A stretch of DNA of 64,000 bases. It comes from Anaeramoeba flamelloides. Its lineage: Eukaryota; Metamonada; Anaeramoebidae. Position numbers and translations under genes: made by a program. The stretch is from assembly GCA_027625915.1 (NCBI GenBank), contig JANTQA010000015.1, forward strand, positions 5,237,001 through 5,301,000. The letters run 5' to 3'. Below, piece by piece: positions 10,961 to 22,212 of the stretch. Within the stretch, counting starts at the first letter, position 1; each line of letters starts with the position of its first letter. The notes beneath the pieces are model-generated. The model was not told the origin of the DNA, did not search any database, and saw only the letters and a list, made by a program, of their open reading frames with translations.

Positions 10961-12558
10961 TATAATCAAAAATTTAACTCAAATTATTTTAAATTCTGGA
11001 AACTCTAAAGACATTTTTATTGATTTTTTCTTTTTTATCAATAAAATCCATTGATTTTTCAAATAAATAGAAAACTAAAAACATAAAGGTGTTTTTTTAT
11101 ATTTAATTTCAGAAATAAAAAGACAATTTTTGAATTTTTCTTTGATTTCTGAAATAAAAAAAAAAACCTAATAGTGATAAGAAAAAATTACCCCCGATCA
11201 AAATAAAAATAAATAAAATAAATACAAGTTTTTTGTCGCGTCTAGCAGGGATATGATAAAAACTATTTTTTTCAAAAAATCAATTTTTATTACAAAAACT
11301 CCACAAATATGGAAAATATCTTTACATTTGTACAACCAGTCTATTACTAAGAAGAAAACAATTTGGTTTATTTTTTACAAATTATATTCAAATAATAAAA
11401 AGAAATATAATCAATTATCATTATATAATTATGACTTTATATTATTCGTTTTAATGCACTTTGTTTTATTTGTTAAACCATAAGACGAGGAAATTTCAGA
11501 AAAACCCTAAATTCCATATTTCTGATCAATTGAAAAAATTGATAAAAATTCAAAAATATACTCTCATTTTACAGACAAGTAATATAATAACCGAGAAGCC
11601 AATAATTATTTTAATTGAATTATTGATAAATAGTCTAGATCTATCAATTTTAACCCATTGGTAAATTGAAGAAATAAAAAAAAAATTCAAAAAATAAAAA
11701 AATTAATTGAGAACATGACTGAAAATTCAAAATCTAATTTTGATATTAAATTTTGAAAATCAGAATCCTTTTTAGCAATTTTAAAATCTTTGAATGAAAT
11801 TATAAATTGAGAAAAGAGATTGTTATTATTTTGAATTAACATAATTTAAAGAAAAATTATGTTTTAAAAGAAATCCTTTATTGATCCATATTAAAAATTC
11901 AATTTTGAGAAAAATATATAAAGGAAAGATCTGAAAGTAAATGAAACTCTTATTTTTAAAGGTAAAAACAAATTAATTCTAGTAATAGATGTTATCGAAA
12001 AAACTAATAATTTATCAAAGGAATAATCACACCTAAATGAGATTTTCATTTTTTTCGCCAATTTCTCAATTAATTATTCACAGTTTTGGATGTTTTAATG
12101 TATACATTTATCAAAGTGTTAAAATTGATACAATTAAGAGTGTTTATACAAATTCCAATTAGAAATATTATTGATAGCTTGTCTGTTGGTCTATATTTCT
12201 TTTAAAAAGGGGTATATTTTTGATAAGGATTTATTCTTTTCAATAGATGGGAAAAATTGATATTTAGATTGTTTTTGAAAATTCTACAACTGGGACATTT
12301 GACAATTCTTAAAGTTTGGAATAGTAAAGTTATTGAAAAAGGAATACGAAGACAACTATTAGCTTTTAAATCCTCAAATTTTTAGACTCCATAACAAGGG
12401 AATGATCAATTTACATTCTTGAAAAATAGAATGAACCTAGATCGAATTCAAGGGCACTTCTAATTCATCTTTAGGGATGTTGATATGAAGAACGTTAATT
12501 TTTGAAAGAATTCATTTTTTCTTGTTTACATAACTTTCACCTAATATAAAATTATTCA

Positions 12559-13563
12559 ATGACCGAAACAGAAAACTCGAGAAAAAGAAAAAAACCAAAC
12601 GCACCAAAAAAAACAAATGGAGCTTTCAGTGATAATAACAAAATGAAAAGATCAAGAAATAATGAAAAAAAAAATACTAATTATAACCAAGGAAATGATC
12701 GAAATAGTCGAGGAAGGGGAAGAGGTGGAAGAAATGATCGAAACAGTAGAGGAAGGGGGAGAGGCAGAGGTGGAAGAGGAAGAGGAAGAGGAAGAGGAAG
12801 AGGTGGAAGAAATGATCGAAATAGTAGAGGAGGTGGAAGAGGAAGAAAAAATTATAAAAAATCACGTAATCAAAATAAAAATAAAATCTCCAACCTGAAA
12901 CAATTCACACCAAACATCCCTAATTTGCCCGTTCTTAATAACCCACTCTGCAAAGCAAGTTCCAAAGAGCAATGTGAAAATTTTTGGAATCTTTATAAGG
13001 AGCATTTCTCTCTATCGACGATCGAGAGTGTATCTTCGAAATTGAAGAACAAGTCCTTCCTTACGGAACCAATCCCGCAAAGTGTTGAAAACGAGCCAGA
13101 GCCTGAGGAGTACGATCGATTTAAGGTCTTATTAAAACGAGACTATTCAAATGTCTTAAAAAAGAGGCCCGAAGAGGAGATCGCAGAGCCCTCGCCAACA
13201 GTTGTATGCCTTGTAACGTCTGCCAAGCGATCAATTGAAATCTTCAAAAGTTGGCGCGACTTACCCTTTTTTTTTATTGAACAGCTCTTTGGGAAGCATA
13301 AAAAAATCGAGGATCAGTTAAAGTATTTGAAAAAAGGAAAGGTTAACTGTGTCATTGGGACACCCGATCGGATCATGAAAATTTTGAACAGGGACGGCTT
13401 TAGGACAAATTATGTTAAATTGCTTGTCTTGGATACCTTTTTCAACGTCAAAAAGCGATCTCTCTTGAATATGGAAGGAGTAACACCAGTGCTAATGGAA
13501 TTAGTGAAAACATATTTCATGGATAGGATCAAGGAAAAAAAAACCAAAATCTTTTTGTATTAG
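12559..13563 (+). CDS. CMSS1: CMSS1/Cms1-like ribosomal small-subunit biogenesis protein
   Basis: A 334-residue single-exon protein. The C-terminal half matches the Cms1/CMSS1 family, a nucleolar, helicase-like but ATPase-dead protein associated with small ribosomal subunit processing. Visible landmarks are LVTSAKRSIEIFKSW (218-232), the GKHKKIEDQLKYL segment (245-257), VIGTPDRIMKIL (265-276) and KLLVLD (287-292), which occur in this order in the family. No Walker A or DEAD motif is present, as expected. Residues 50-97 form an RG/RGG-rich tract with alternating RNDRNSRG units, preceded by a basic, Asn-rich tail. RGG tracts generally bind RNA and are arginine-methylated in nucleolar proteins; this one is longer than I expect for CMSS1. 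The family call rests on remembered motif order; no search was run. Confidence 0.82.
   Translation: MTETENSRKRKKPNAPKKTNGAFSDNNKMKRSRNNEKKNTNYNQGNDRNSRGRGRGGRNDRNSRGRGRGRGGRGRGRGRGRGGRNDRNSRGGGRGRKNYKKSRNQNKNKISNLKQFTPNIPNLPVLNNPLCKASSKEQCENFWNLYKEHFSLSTIESVSSKLKNKSFLTEPIPQSVENEPEPEEYDRFKVLLKRDYSNVLKKRPEEEIAEPSPTVVCLVTSAKRSIEIFKSWRDLPFFFIEQLFGKHKKIEDQLKYLKKGKVNCVIGTPDRIMKILNRDGFRTNYVKLLVLDTFFNVKKRSLLNMEGVTPVLMELVKTYFMDRIKEKKTKIFLY
12700..12850 (+). repeat. Coding purine-rich RGG repeat tract
   Basis: Imperfect tandem units such as AATGATCGAAATAGTCGAGG alternate with AGAGGAAGAGGAAGAGG runs, encoding RNDRNSRG and (RG)n. The unit RNDRNS occurs three times. The tract lies wholly within the CMSS1-like reading frame and is probably length-variable through slippage. 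Confidence 0.85.
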
Positions 13564-16500
13564 AAAAGAGAATGGTAATTATCACCATTTAATCCAAATT
13601 TTCGCTTTTAATACATTACTTTACATTTAATTCATAGATTCTTTTTTTTAAATATATGCTATTTTGAGTAAATAAAATTTAAAAATACATTTATTTTTTT
13701 TCCTTGGGTTCTGCAATTTTCCTTATATTTTTTAATATGCAAACGATCATTTTTTTTTGATTATGATCATTGGACATTTGGGAAAAAAATAACCATTTAG
13801 GAATCAAAATCTCAACACAATTTTTAATTGGAGAACTTTAATAGAATCACTGAAACCTGAAAAGAAAAAGTAAGACCAATTAAAAGAACCAACAAATTAA
13901 ATTTAAAGAATAATTCATTAGATTATTTTCGATAGAATCAATAACACCAATTTATTTCTCCTTTCTTATCGAAATTATTGGTATGGTTTTGGAGATCAAA
14001 AATATAGTCAATTTTTTTTTAACAAATTTTTAAGAATAGATCAATCCTATAGCTAACAATTTTTTTGATCAATTCTCAATGAGAAGTTTCTACTCACCTA
14101 ACCTAATCAAAAGCTACTAATTTTTTTCAAAAGATAGACTGTCATCCCGAAAAAATAACCAAAAAGAAAAAGGGGGAAAAAAGTCAAGAAATGTATATCA
14201 CGATTTTATGTTTTTTTCACAATAAAGTAAGACTAATCACTATTTTTTTAATACTATCTCGATTTTATTGTTAATATCATGATAATCTATATTATCATCA
14301 AAACTTCTATTATTAAGGACTTTGTTTTCAGGTGAAAACAGTGAAATAAAATATAAAAAAACACTTGGAAGGGGTTCGTAATCTCAGTAAAATTATACAC
14401 TGAGAATTTCTTGGAGAAAAAATGTAAAATATTCCCAATTTTAACAATTAGCTCAAATTTTGTCGTGAAAGGTCATGCTTAAAATTTGATATAAAGGGAC
14501 TAATCTCAATTATATTTTTTTATCTTAATTTAATAGAGATTGAGAAATTTTTTTGCTAATTACTTAGATTTGAAAGACCCTGTTTATTTTCAATATTAAA
14601 CATACTTCTAGATTAGGAATCCTTATTTGAAAATTGTTCAAAAAAAAAAATAAAGACTAGTCCCTTAATATTTTAGAATTTCCATTTCAACTTTCCTACC
14701 CCACACTAATTCTTGAGACTCTTCTATATTTTTTTTAAATTTACTTTAACAAGTTTGAAATGTTCTCAAATTTGAACTTAGACTTGAAAATCCCCAAAAG
14801 ACCCTTTTTTACAATTATTTTTTTTTATTATTTTCAATTTCCATTTCATTGAAATGGTAACGAAAAAAAGTATGTCTGAATAGGTAAAGATCATAAAAAA
14901 TGTTTTTTTTTATCCAATTTCTTCAGAATGAAAACTCTTTTTGAAAAGTGAAAGTGAAATGGTATAATAAATCAACCCCTCCAAGATGGGATGTGTTCCT
15001 TAAATTAGGTGATCATTTACAATTATGGAAAAGAAATTGATTCTTTTTTTATATAGTTTTTTTTTGTTCAATAAATCCATTCAGTTTTTCTTTTTTTTAA
15101 CTTTTTCTTTGTTGAAGCTAACGTTAGTGTTGTGTATTTCCCCGAAAATTGTAGTACGAATAACTAGAACTTTTAAAATCTAATTATTTACAATTATAGG
15201 AGGTGGCTTGGGTTTCTTACACCCAGTCTTTTATAAAAGAACTTTTGAAAAACACTGTTGTTTATTTACGAGATCATTCAAAAATCAAAATCTCACGTTT
15301 CCTTTCAAGTGGCAAATTGTAAATTGGTGGTCCTAAATAAATTTGCAATTTAAAAAGTTCTTTGGTTTTGTTCGAAAAAAGCGATTTTTCGAATTTGAAA
15401 ATGGAATTTCACTATTGGTTTCTTTTTTCCTAACACAGCCAAATTAGAAAGTGAAAGGTTATCAACCGTTATTGAACTTTGTTTTAAATGCTCTATTACT
15501 ATTTAGATCAATTCAAAAAATAATTTGTATATGACTTAGAATCCGGGTATAATGTACTCTTTGCCCAAATCTTAAAAATTGATTCATAATCAAAAAATAG
15601 CAATATTTAGGAGAGCTAAGTTATTTGTTTAAATGATTGGGAAGATCAAGTTAATAGAACCAGAAAGAAGGTAAAGATAAAAAATGTTTTCATTGATCAA
15701 GTTTACCACCCACTACAAAAATAAATTTTATTCACCATTTCTCATTTTATTTTTTTTTAGACTCATATTTCGCTTTAGTACAGAGAGGGTTGCACACACC
15801 CAATGGTAAACAAAAACGTGGGTGCTCTAATCTTTCAAGAACTGAAAATGTAACCTAAAATTTCATAATCCATTTTTAGAAAAAGAAAAGTCCTCTAATC
15901 AACCCGAAATACATAAAGTATTACAACTTCAAGACTCATTATTTCTTCATTGTCATTTAAAAAGAACCAATAGATACCTTTTACTTCATGAATTGTTTTA
16001 TTTATTGCTAAAACAATAGCTAATTTTAGTACATTATCACCGGACTCAAATCACATTTTAAATATTTTTTTGAAATTTATTTCTTTAATTTTCAAAAACA
16101 AGTCCCATTCCATTCATTCCTCATCAAATTATAAAACTTTTGTTTTGAAACTGATCAGCTTAAAATGTTTTTTACGAGAAAAAAAAATTATATACTGCAA
16201 AAAGTTGGTATTTTTGAAAAAAATATGTTTGAAAAACGTAAAGCACTTCATTTAAAAATTGAAGGAATGCTTTATTAAACAAAATACCCAAAAGAAAAAA
16301 AAATATAATAGTACTGACATTGTAACGTAAGACATATTAATTGAAAATAAAATAAAAAGTCGAACCAAAAACGAACAAAATGAAATTTTTTGTAACAATT
16401 TAAATCATCAAAATAAAATGCTTGATAAAAACAAACCTCAAATTTTCAATCGTTATCAAAGAAATAATACAAAATCCAAAATTTCGAAGTTAAATTATAC

Positions 16501-17954
16501 AAATTCAAAAGTTCCTCCACTTTATGTCAAGTATTAACCAATCAAAGGCGAAAACATAAACAGACTTCGAATTTACCCAAAACGGAAGTCCAGTAAGGTG
16601 TAAACTAAATCAATTTAAAATTTACCTGATTATGTTCAAAAAATCATTCAAAAAAGTTTTTTGATCAATAAATGTTTTTTTTTTAACAAAAAGCCGACAA
16701 AACAATTCTAAAATTTGTAATATTTGAGGTTCCCTCCATGATATAATCAATTAAATAATTTGTTTGTATTATAATATCGTATTTCAGTTCTTAGAGACCA
16801 TGAAATTCAGAGAATCCTTAAAAGATTTTGAATTTGAAATGATCAAGAGGTTTACAAAAAACAAAACAGTTCTTCTTTGAATAACTACTTTTTACTGGTA
16901 AAAATAAGTTGAAAGTTTTAACTGTGAAAAAATTTTTCGAAATGGAATAAAAAAAAATTTTTCTTGTCTAAATAAAAATTACAAATGTTGAAACACAATT
17001 AAAATAAATCTTTACCATGCTGTTCATCATAGAAAAAAAAAAAATTTGAGAATTAAATTTAAAAAAAATAATTACAACAGCCCTTCAAGCAAATAAACCA
17101 GAAAAAAAAAGATGTTTCCCAAAAAAAACTTGAAAAAACAATTGATCTAAAAATTTCTGAATGTCAAAATAACGGAAAAAGAAAAATTATTTTTATTTTT
17201 ATTCACAATACAAATTCAGATTTTTCAATTGAGAAACCAACAGACTTTTAAACAATCAAAAAATTTTTTCTTAACAAATCCTATCAAAATTTTTAAAAGC
17301 TAATCTTTCAATTCTCAACAAATTGAAGTTTTACAAATCGTTTAAACACATAACAAACATTAAAAATGTGATGAAAAATAATTCGATTTTTTTGAAAACT
17401 GTTTTCTTTTTATTTTTTTGTTAATTTCCATTTTTATAAAAGTTCTTTTTTTCCAATAGTGATAAACAAAGAATGAGTAGCCTTTTGAATGGTTTGTTTG
17501 AGGATTCTTTTTTTAAAAGTCAATTTTACACATTAAATTTTTAACTTTCTTGTGAAACAAAAAAAAATTTCTTTTTTTAATTTATAAAAAAAATAAAGAG
17601 GAACAAATACTCAATTTATGGAATATTGTAATAACAAAAAATAAGAAAAAAGCTGATTCTACAATCAGCCTAACACACTCACAAATTCATTTTACTTGTG
17701 AAAAAAGATCTGTTTTTAATTGCTCAAAATACAAATCATTTCACTTATTTGAGTTAATCTCCATTATTTCACCAGACTTGCTTCATGTACGATTCATTTT
17801 TTTTTTTTTTTTTTTATTTGTTCTGTCGACTTTCTTCTTTCGATGTTTTTCAGTTCAGGTGAAACCCTTAAAATTTTACAACTTTTTTCTTTTTCATAAT
17901 TGTGATCCCTTCTTGGAATTTTTAATCATACTAAAAATCTTTTTCTCATTAAAG
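13564..17954. other. Intergenic DNA and probable 5' region of the CARMIL-like fusion gene
   Basis: No convincing exon or mobile element was found. Two G+C-richer hairpin-like patches occur near 15200-15235 (GGCTTGGGTTTC with ACACCCAG) and 15786-15835 (GCACACACCCA with GTGGGTGCTCT). They could be structured RNAs but match none I know. The region from 17778 is open in the frame of the next gene but is mostly Phe/Leu encoded by T runs and looks like a pyrimidine-rich intron end. The true first exon of the fusion gene was not identified. Confidence 0.4.
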
Positions 17955-18156
17955 TTAGAATTAGTTTTCCCTTCAACCACAATTCAGATTGAGAGCAATA
18001 AAGTTAATAAAATTGTCTTAAAAATTCTGAACAGAATACACATAATCAAATATGGTTTTCCAAAAAAACAATTTCCATTATTTGAAATTTTGCCAACAAA
18101 AAGAAAAACAAATTTAAGGCGACAACTCCAAGAATCCATTCAAAAATTGAAATCAA
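17955..18156 (+). CDS. CARMIL-like fusion gene, exon with PH-like segment
   Basis: This exon follows a TTCTCATTAAAG acceptor and ends at A|GTAAAT (phase 1). It encodes LELVFPSTTIQIESNKVNK and a following beta-strand and helix pattern ending RRQLQESIQKLKS. This fits the non-canonical PH domain that precedes the leucine-rich repeats in CARMIL proteins, which bind capping protein and membranes in animals and amoebae. Splicing to 18352 restores the frame and removes an in-frame TAA at 18267-18269. The 5' boundary is uncertain, and earlier coding sequence must exist or start nearby. Confidence 0.5.
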
Positions 18157-18351
18157 GTAAATTCTTTCTTTTGTTAATAAATATAAACAAACAAAGCGGT
18201 GTGCTTATTAAAATAAGAAATCTAAAATTTCTTTCTAAGAAGCAATCAAACAAAACAAATTTGATTTAATTGAATAATTATTTCTCCTTTTTTTTCAATA
18301 TAATAACAATAAACATAAACAATAACAAACCCTTTGTTAATTTCCATAAAG

Positions 18352-18720
18352 ACCCTCCAATTGCGTGTGGTTTTATTGAGACATACAAAGCTCAATGTTA
18401 CTACTTGAATCTACCAATAAACGAATTTTTTATTGATCTAATTCTAACACAACAAAAATTATTAAAAGACATCCATTATTTGAATTTTGCAGAGATGCCC
18501 AAAATGCTGATTGACAAATCAAAAAAAAACGAAAAGTCTCTTGACTTTAGACCAATTTTCCATTCTTTGAAATATAATAAATGGTTTACGAAAATAAATA
18601 TAGAATCAATCCCAAATAAAGAGATCATTTCACTTCTTGCAGAGACGCTACATAAAAACCGCACATTGACAACCATTTATGCAAGTAATACTGGCTCAAC
18701 AGACGGATTCTCAAAATTAG
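18352..18720 (+). CDS. CARMIL-like fusion gene, second visible exon (linker and first LRR)
   Basis: Begins after AAAG (completing a codon from the phase-1 exon before) and ends TTAG|GTAATT in phase 1. It encodes PPIACGFIETYKAQCYYLN, corresponding to the conserved C-G-G-F...Y...C segment after the PH domain of CARMILs. Then come FRPIFHSLKYNKWFTKINI, matching the CARMIL signature I/L-x-x-L-x-Y-N-x-W-F-T-K, and a first leucine-rich repeat. Donor and downstream acceptor phases agree, giving SKLG joined to GQAIKFN across a 2.8-kb intron. The CARMIL resemblance is clearest in this exon. Confidence 0.78.
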
Positions 18721-19164
18721 GTAATTTCCCTTTTTCAAATCATAATTTGCAATTTGAAAATATCTTGAAAAGGCATTTCCAAAAAAGCGATGCACTCATT
18801 ATTTTTTTATATTTCATTTAAAAAAATTTTCCTTCAAAGTATTTCTATTTGAAAATTGGTGATATAAAATTCAGAGGATAATAAATACGATTATTTTCCA
18901 ATTAAAAAATGAACATTTTTAGTTCAAATTCTCCAAAATATTTTTATATGAATAATTAGTTGAAAACTCGAAAATATTTAACTAATCGTTTAGAAATGAT
19001 ATTTTTAGACATTTAATTAAACTACCTTAAATGAACTCTCAGAAAAAATTTTTAATCTGCAGATTTGATTGTAGCAGTACTAAATAATATTCAGTTTGGG
19101 AGTTGAAGAAAAAAAAATTTACTTTTTTAATTTGATTGTAACAGTACTAATTGAATTAAAACTT

Positions 19165-19735
19165 ATTGTTTGTATTTCAAAATATGTTCAATCAAACTAT
19201 TTCCAAAAAATGAAAATATAAAATTAAGCAAGAAATTTATAATGATTATAATTTGTATATTGGATATATTTCAAAATATATTTATCAAAATATTTCCAAA
19301 AAATGGAAAAACTTTACACATTTTTTTTGTCAAAATGAGTAAGGACAATTTCAATAAAAAAATGGGAAACATGAAAAGGATATGATACAATTTTGTAAAC
19401 AAAAAAAAAAAAATAAAGTTATAAGCCCACCACTAATCAAAATTTTATCAAGATTAAATCCTCTTTGGAAAAAAAAAATTTGTATCACCAAAAAGAAAAA
19501 AAAATTTCTACCAATTTTTACAGGTAAAAAATTTCATAAAATTGAGATTAGAAACTTTGATAACTTTTGGTTAAGGTAATCCCTTACAAACAAACGCATT
19601 GTGTTATTATGAATAATCAATTAATTATGAATAATAATTTTGAATATTTAAATATTTATATTAGAACCCAAGTTTAAACAAGATAATTTATAATATTTTT
19701 TTTTCCTTTTTTTCGAAATAGTATATTTCAATTAC
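19165..19735 (+). repeat. Family G element, copy 1
   Basis: Matches 22995-23570 and 56800-57395 in the same orientation. Shared blocks include GGACAATTTCAATAAAAAAATGGG, varied as GGCCAATTTCAATAAAAAA in the others, a TTGAGATTAGAAACTTTGAT block, and an end near GAAATAGTATAT. It is non-coding; short open frames inside it are accidental. Terminal inverted repeats are not obvious. Confidence 0.65.
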
Positions 19736-19805
19736 AACTCAGACTAAAAATTTGAAAATCTGAAAAAAAAAAAAAAATACTAATGTTGTTTTTATACAGT
19801 AATAC

Positions 19806-20362
19806 AAACAATTTTCCAATCAAATGAGCAAATTTTCATGATGAATCACACGTGTTTCAAGGGGTTGAATGGATATTTGAAGAAAAACTATAATTTGGAA
19901 ATTCTAGAATTAAAATCATTTTTTTACTATTTTTACTTTTTTCTCGATTTTTTTTTTTTGACACATAATTGTTTTATTTTACAGTAATTCATTTGCAATT
20001 TTTAATTTTATTGTAAGAAATCTAAAGTTACTTCGGTAAAAATGTGTTATTTTAATGTTATCAAAACCGAGCAAATTATTGTATACAAATCATATTTATT
20101 TCTATTAGGATTTTCATTGATCTTCTTTTGAAGATCAAAATGAACATTCTTGTTTTTTTCAATTGGAAACACTAAGAATTAGAATTTTTCAATTTTAACG
20201 AAAATACATTAACTGATTAGATTTACTTTGAAAAGATATCAACTATTTTTTATTGTGGATCATTCTACTTATATCTTCTTTATTATCCAAAGTTCACAGT
20301 ATAAAAAATACTTGATATTTAGAAATATTTTTTTGGGCCACTTTTGACAGAAATAAAGTTTA
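19806..20362 (+). repeat. Family C element, copy 1
   Basis: Aligns along its length with 36672-37219 (same strand) and 57650-58194 (opposite strand). Shared words are AATCACACGTGTTTCAAGG, GAAGATCAAAATGAACAT and the terminal TTTTGACAGAAATAAAGTTTA. The ends are related in inverted orientation (see the copy at 57650-58194), so it is a 550-bp non-coding inverted-repeat element. The left end is the most diverged of the three copies. Confidence 0.7.
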
Positions 20363-20699
20363 TATAAACCCAATTCCAAAAATCTGGACACACCCAAAAT
20401 CAAAAATAGGCAAAAAAAAATCCAATATATTATATTTTTATAATTTAAGGGAGGATTTATTAACATCTATTGTCCACCCGAATTGCTAAATTTTTATTTT
20501 TGAATCTTATTAATATTCAAAAATAAGTTTATTACCCACTAGGGCTAATAAACTGGATGAATATTATTTTGTAATAATATTAAAAATATTATTATTTTTT
20601 AATATATTAGATCTATTAATTTTTTTTAATTCAGATATCCAGATTTTACAATTATTTTCATAGGCTAGCAATTCCATAGAAAATGGAAAAACTCAATTT

Positions 20700-21165
20700 A
20701 TTATATTTTTCCAAACCTAATATAAAACTGAATTTAACTTACACAATATTAATGTTTTTATAAGTTATGATTTTCATCCAAATATTAGAAAAAAAAATAT
20801 AAAATGAAAAATTAAAAATTAGTGTGCCCAAAATAATGAAACGAGTGAACAACACACTTATATTGGTAAATTTGTAAACATTTCACCAACAATTTTTGAT
20901 CGATCAAATGATAAGATATCATCAACCAATTGTATGTTATTTTTCTATATAATAAACTTTAACACTAACCTTTTATCAATCATTGAAAAAAAATTCCAGA
21001 TCTAACCAAACAGATTAGGTATCTGGAAAAAAGGAAATTAAAACAATACAAAAAAGACAAAAAATAAAATAGTTTATAAAATCAAAATTATTTCCAAATT
21101 GAATGTAAAGAGTTGTATTATTATTCTTTCAACTGTTTAAACTGTGTCCAAATTTTTGGAATTTA
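20700..21165 (-). repeat. Family A element, copy 3 (diverged, reversed)
   Basis: In reverse complement the stretch from about 21165 down to 20800 reads like family A. It has the CACAGTTTAAACAGTTGAAAG start, the GAAATAATTTTGATTTT block and the GATCGATCAAAAATTGTTGG region, in the right order and spacing. Divergence is much higher than between the other copies, so this is an older insertion. The 20700 end is approximate. Confidence 0.55.
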
Positions 21166-21495
21166 ATTTATATTAATTTTTTTCGATCAAAATAATATTG
21201 AAAAAAAAAAAAAAATAAACCAAAAAACATCTTTTATCTAAGAGAATTAAATCTACCCAATCCAAAAAAAAAGAAAAAAATCTTTTCAATATATTGTCTT
21301 TTCGAATATTTAAAAGTTTAAGCAAAACGAAAAATCACATGATTTCTTCACCAAAAAATAATATATTATTAAACTTTATCCTTTATTTCGAATTTCTCAA
21401 TCATCTTTTCTAATATTAATTTATCTTTATTAATAATAAATTTAATCTATCTATATCTATTCTTATGATATCAATAATAATCAAATAAAATATAG

Positions 21496-21759
21496 GGCAA
21501 GCAATTAAATTCAACAAAAAAACTAATATTGAAATATTAGATATTTCAAAACACCATTTAAATGATAAAGATATAATTTTATTAATTGAAGGTATTTCCG
21601 ACCTTCCCAATTTTAAAGAATTGAATTTGGATGATTGCAATATAACCAAAAAGGGGATTAGTCAATTATTTACCATCTTGAAGAATGGACAAAACATCTT
21701 ATCCACAATTACAAAAATTTCAATATCAAACAACTGTGTTGGGAAAAGTGGTTCAAAAA
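21496..21759 (+). CDS. CARMIL-like fusion gene, LRR exon
   Basis: Acceptor ATATAG, donor AAAAA|GTAATC, phase 1 at both ends. It encodes about three leucine-rich repeats of the ribonuclease-inhibitor/CARMIL type: IEILDISKHHLND, FKELNLDDCNITKKG and ITKISISNNCVGKSG, about 28 residues apart. The frame joins cleanly to the exons on both sides (S-K-L-G/G-Q-A and S-K-S/M-K-E). Confidence 0.85.
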
Positions 21760-21882
21760 GTAATCACATTAATAACAATTGTTTTTTTTTTCTTTTTTTT
21801 TCATTTTTTCAATAATTTTTAATATTTTGTTTATTTAAACTTTCAAACAATAATAATAAATAAAAAATTAATTCGATATTAG

Positions 21883-22212
21883 GTATGAAAGAATTTTTAC
21901 AAATAGTATCTTCAACAGAAAGTTCATTTAAAGAATTATATTTTTCTAATTGCAATGCACCATTGAATATTATTTTGGGATCATTTCAAACAAACCATTC
22001 AATAAGCCATTTAGATGTCTCTAAAAATTCATTATCTTCAATTAATGATTGCAAAATGCTAGCAAATTTTATTAAAAATTCTTTTCTTCTTTCAAAATTA
22101 AAAATTTCAAACTGTAAAATAACATGTAAAAACTTATTGATTATTTTAAAAGGTATTCAAAATAACAAAAAGCTTGATCAAATTTATTTAGATATTAGTA
22201 ATAACCAATTAG
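21883..22212 (+). CDS. CARMIL-like fusion gene, LRR exon
   Basis: Acceptor GATATTAG, donor TTAG|GTAATT, phase 1. It encodes further leucine-rich repeats: FKELYFSNCNAP, ISHLDVSKNSLSS, LSKLKISNCKIT and LDQIYLDISNNQLG. The intron again falls just after the L-G of a repeat, as at 18720, so introns here track repeat boundaries, which suggests repeat growth by exon duplication. Confidence 0.87.

Larger units (their letters stand above)
9783..12558. other. Intergenic DNA upstream of the CMSS1-like gene
   Basis: This contains the perfect hairpin at 10337-10400 and a family B element at 10682-10960, described separately. The rest is A+T-rich. Short + frames at 11253-11664 are Lys/Ile/Asn-rich and unconvincing. 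The last 100 bases before 12559 presumably hold the promoter of the CMSS1-like gene. Confidence 0.5.
18721..21495 (+). other. 2.8-kb intron packed with three repeat families
   Basis: Bounded by GTAATT and ATATAG in matching phase. It contains, in order, a family G element (about 19165-19735), a family C element (19806-20362) and a reversed, diverged family A element (about 20700-21165). Together they make up more than half the intron. No internal exon was found. Confidence 0.65.

Noticed and set aside
15200-15835. Two G+C-rich hairpins as structured RNAs
   Set aside because: No match to tRNA, U6, 5S, SRP or RNase P features that I can recognise. Only short stems.
17778-17954. Signal peptide or membrane anchor at the start of the CARMIL-like gene
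   Set aside because: The Phe/Leu-rich reading is encoded by long T runs typical of intron 3' ends and is followed by a good acceptor.
20381-21165. A 790-bp element bounded by AATTCCAAAAATYTGGACACA inverted words
   Set aside because: The right word is part of a reversed family A copy. The left word adjoins a family C end, so the pair is better explained as coincidence between two neighbouring elements.
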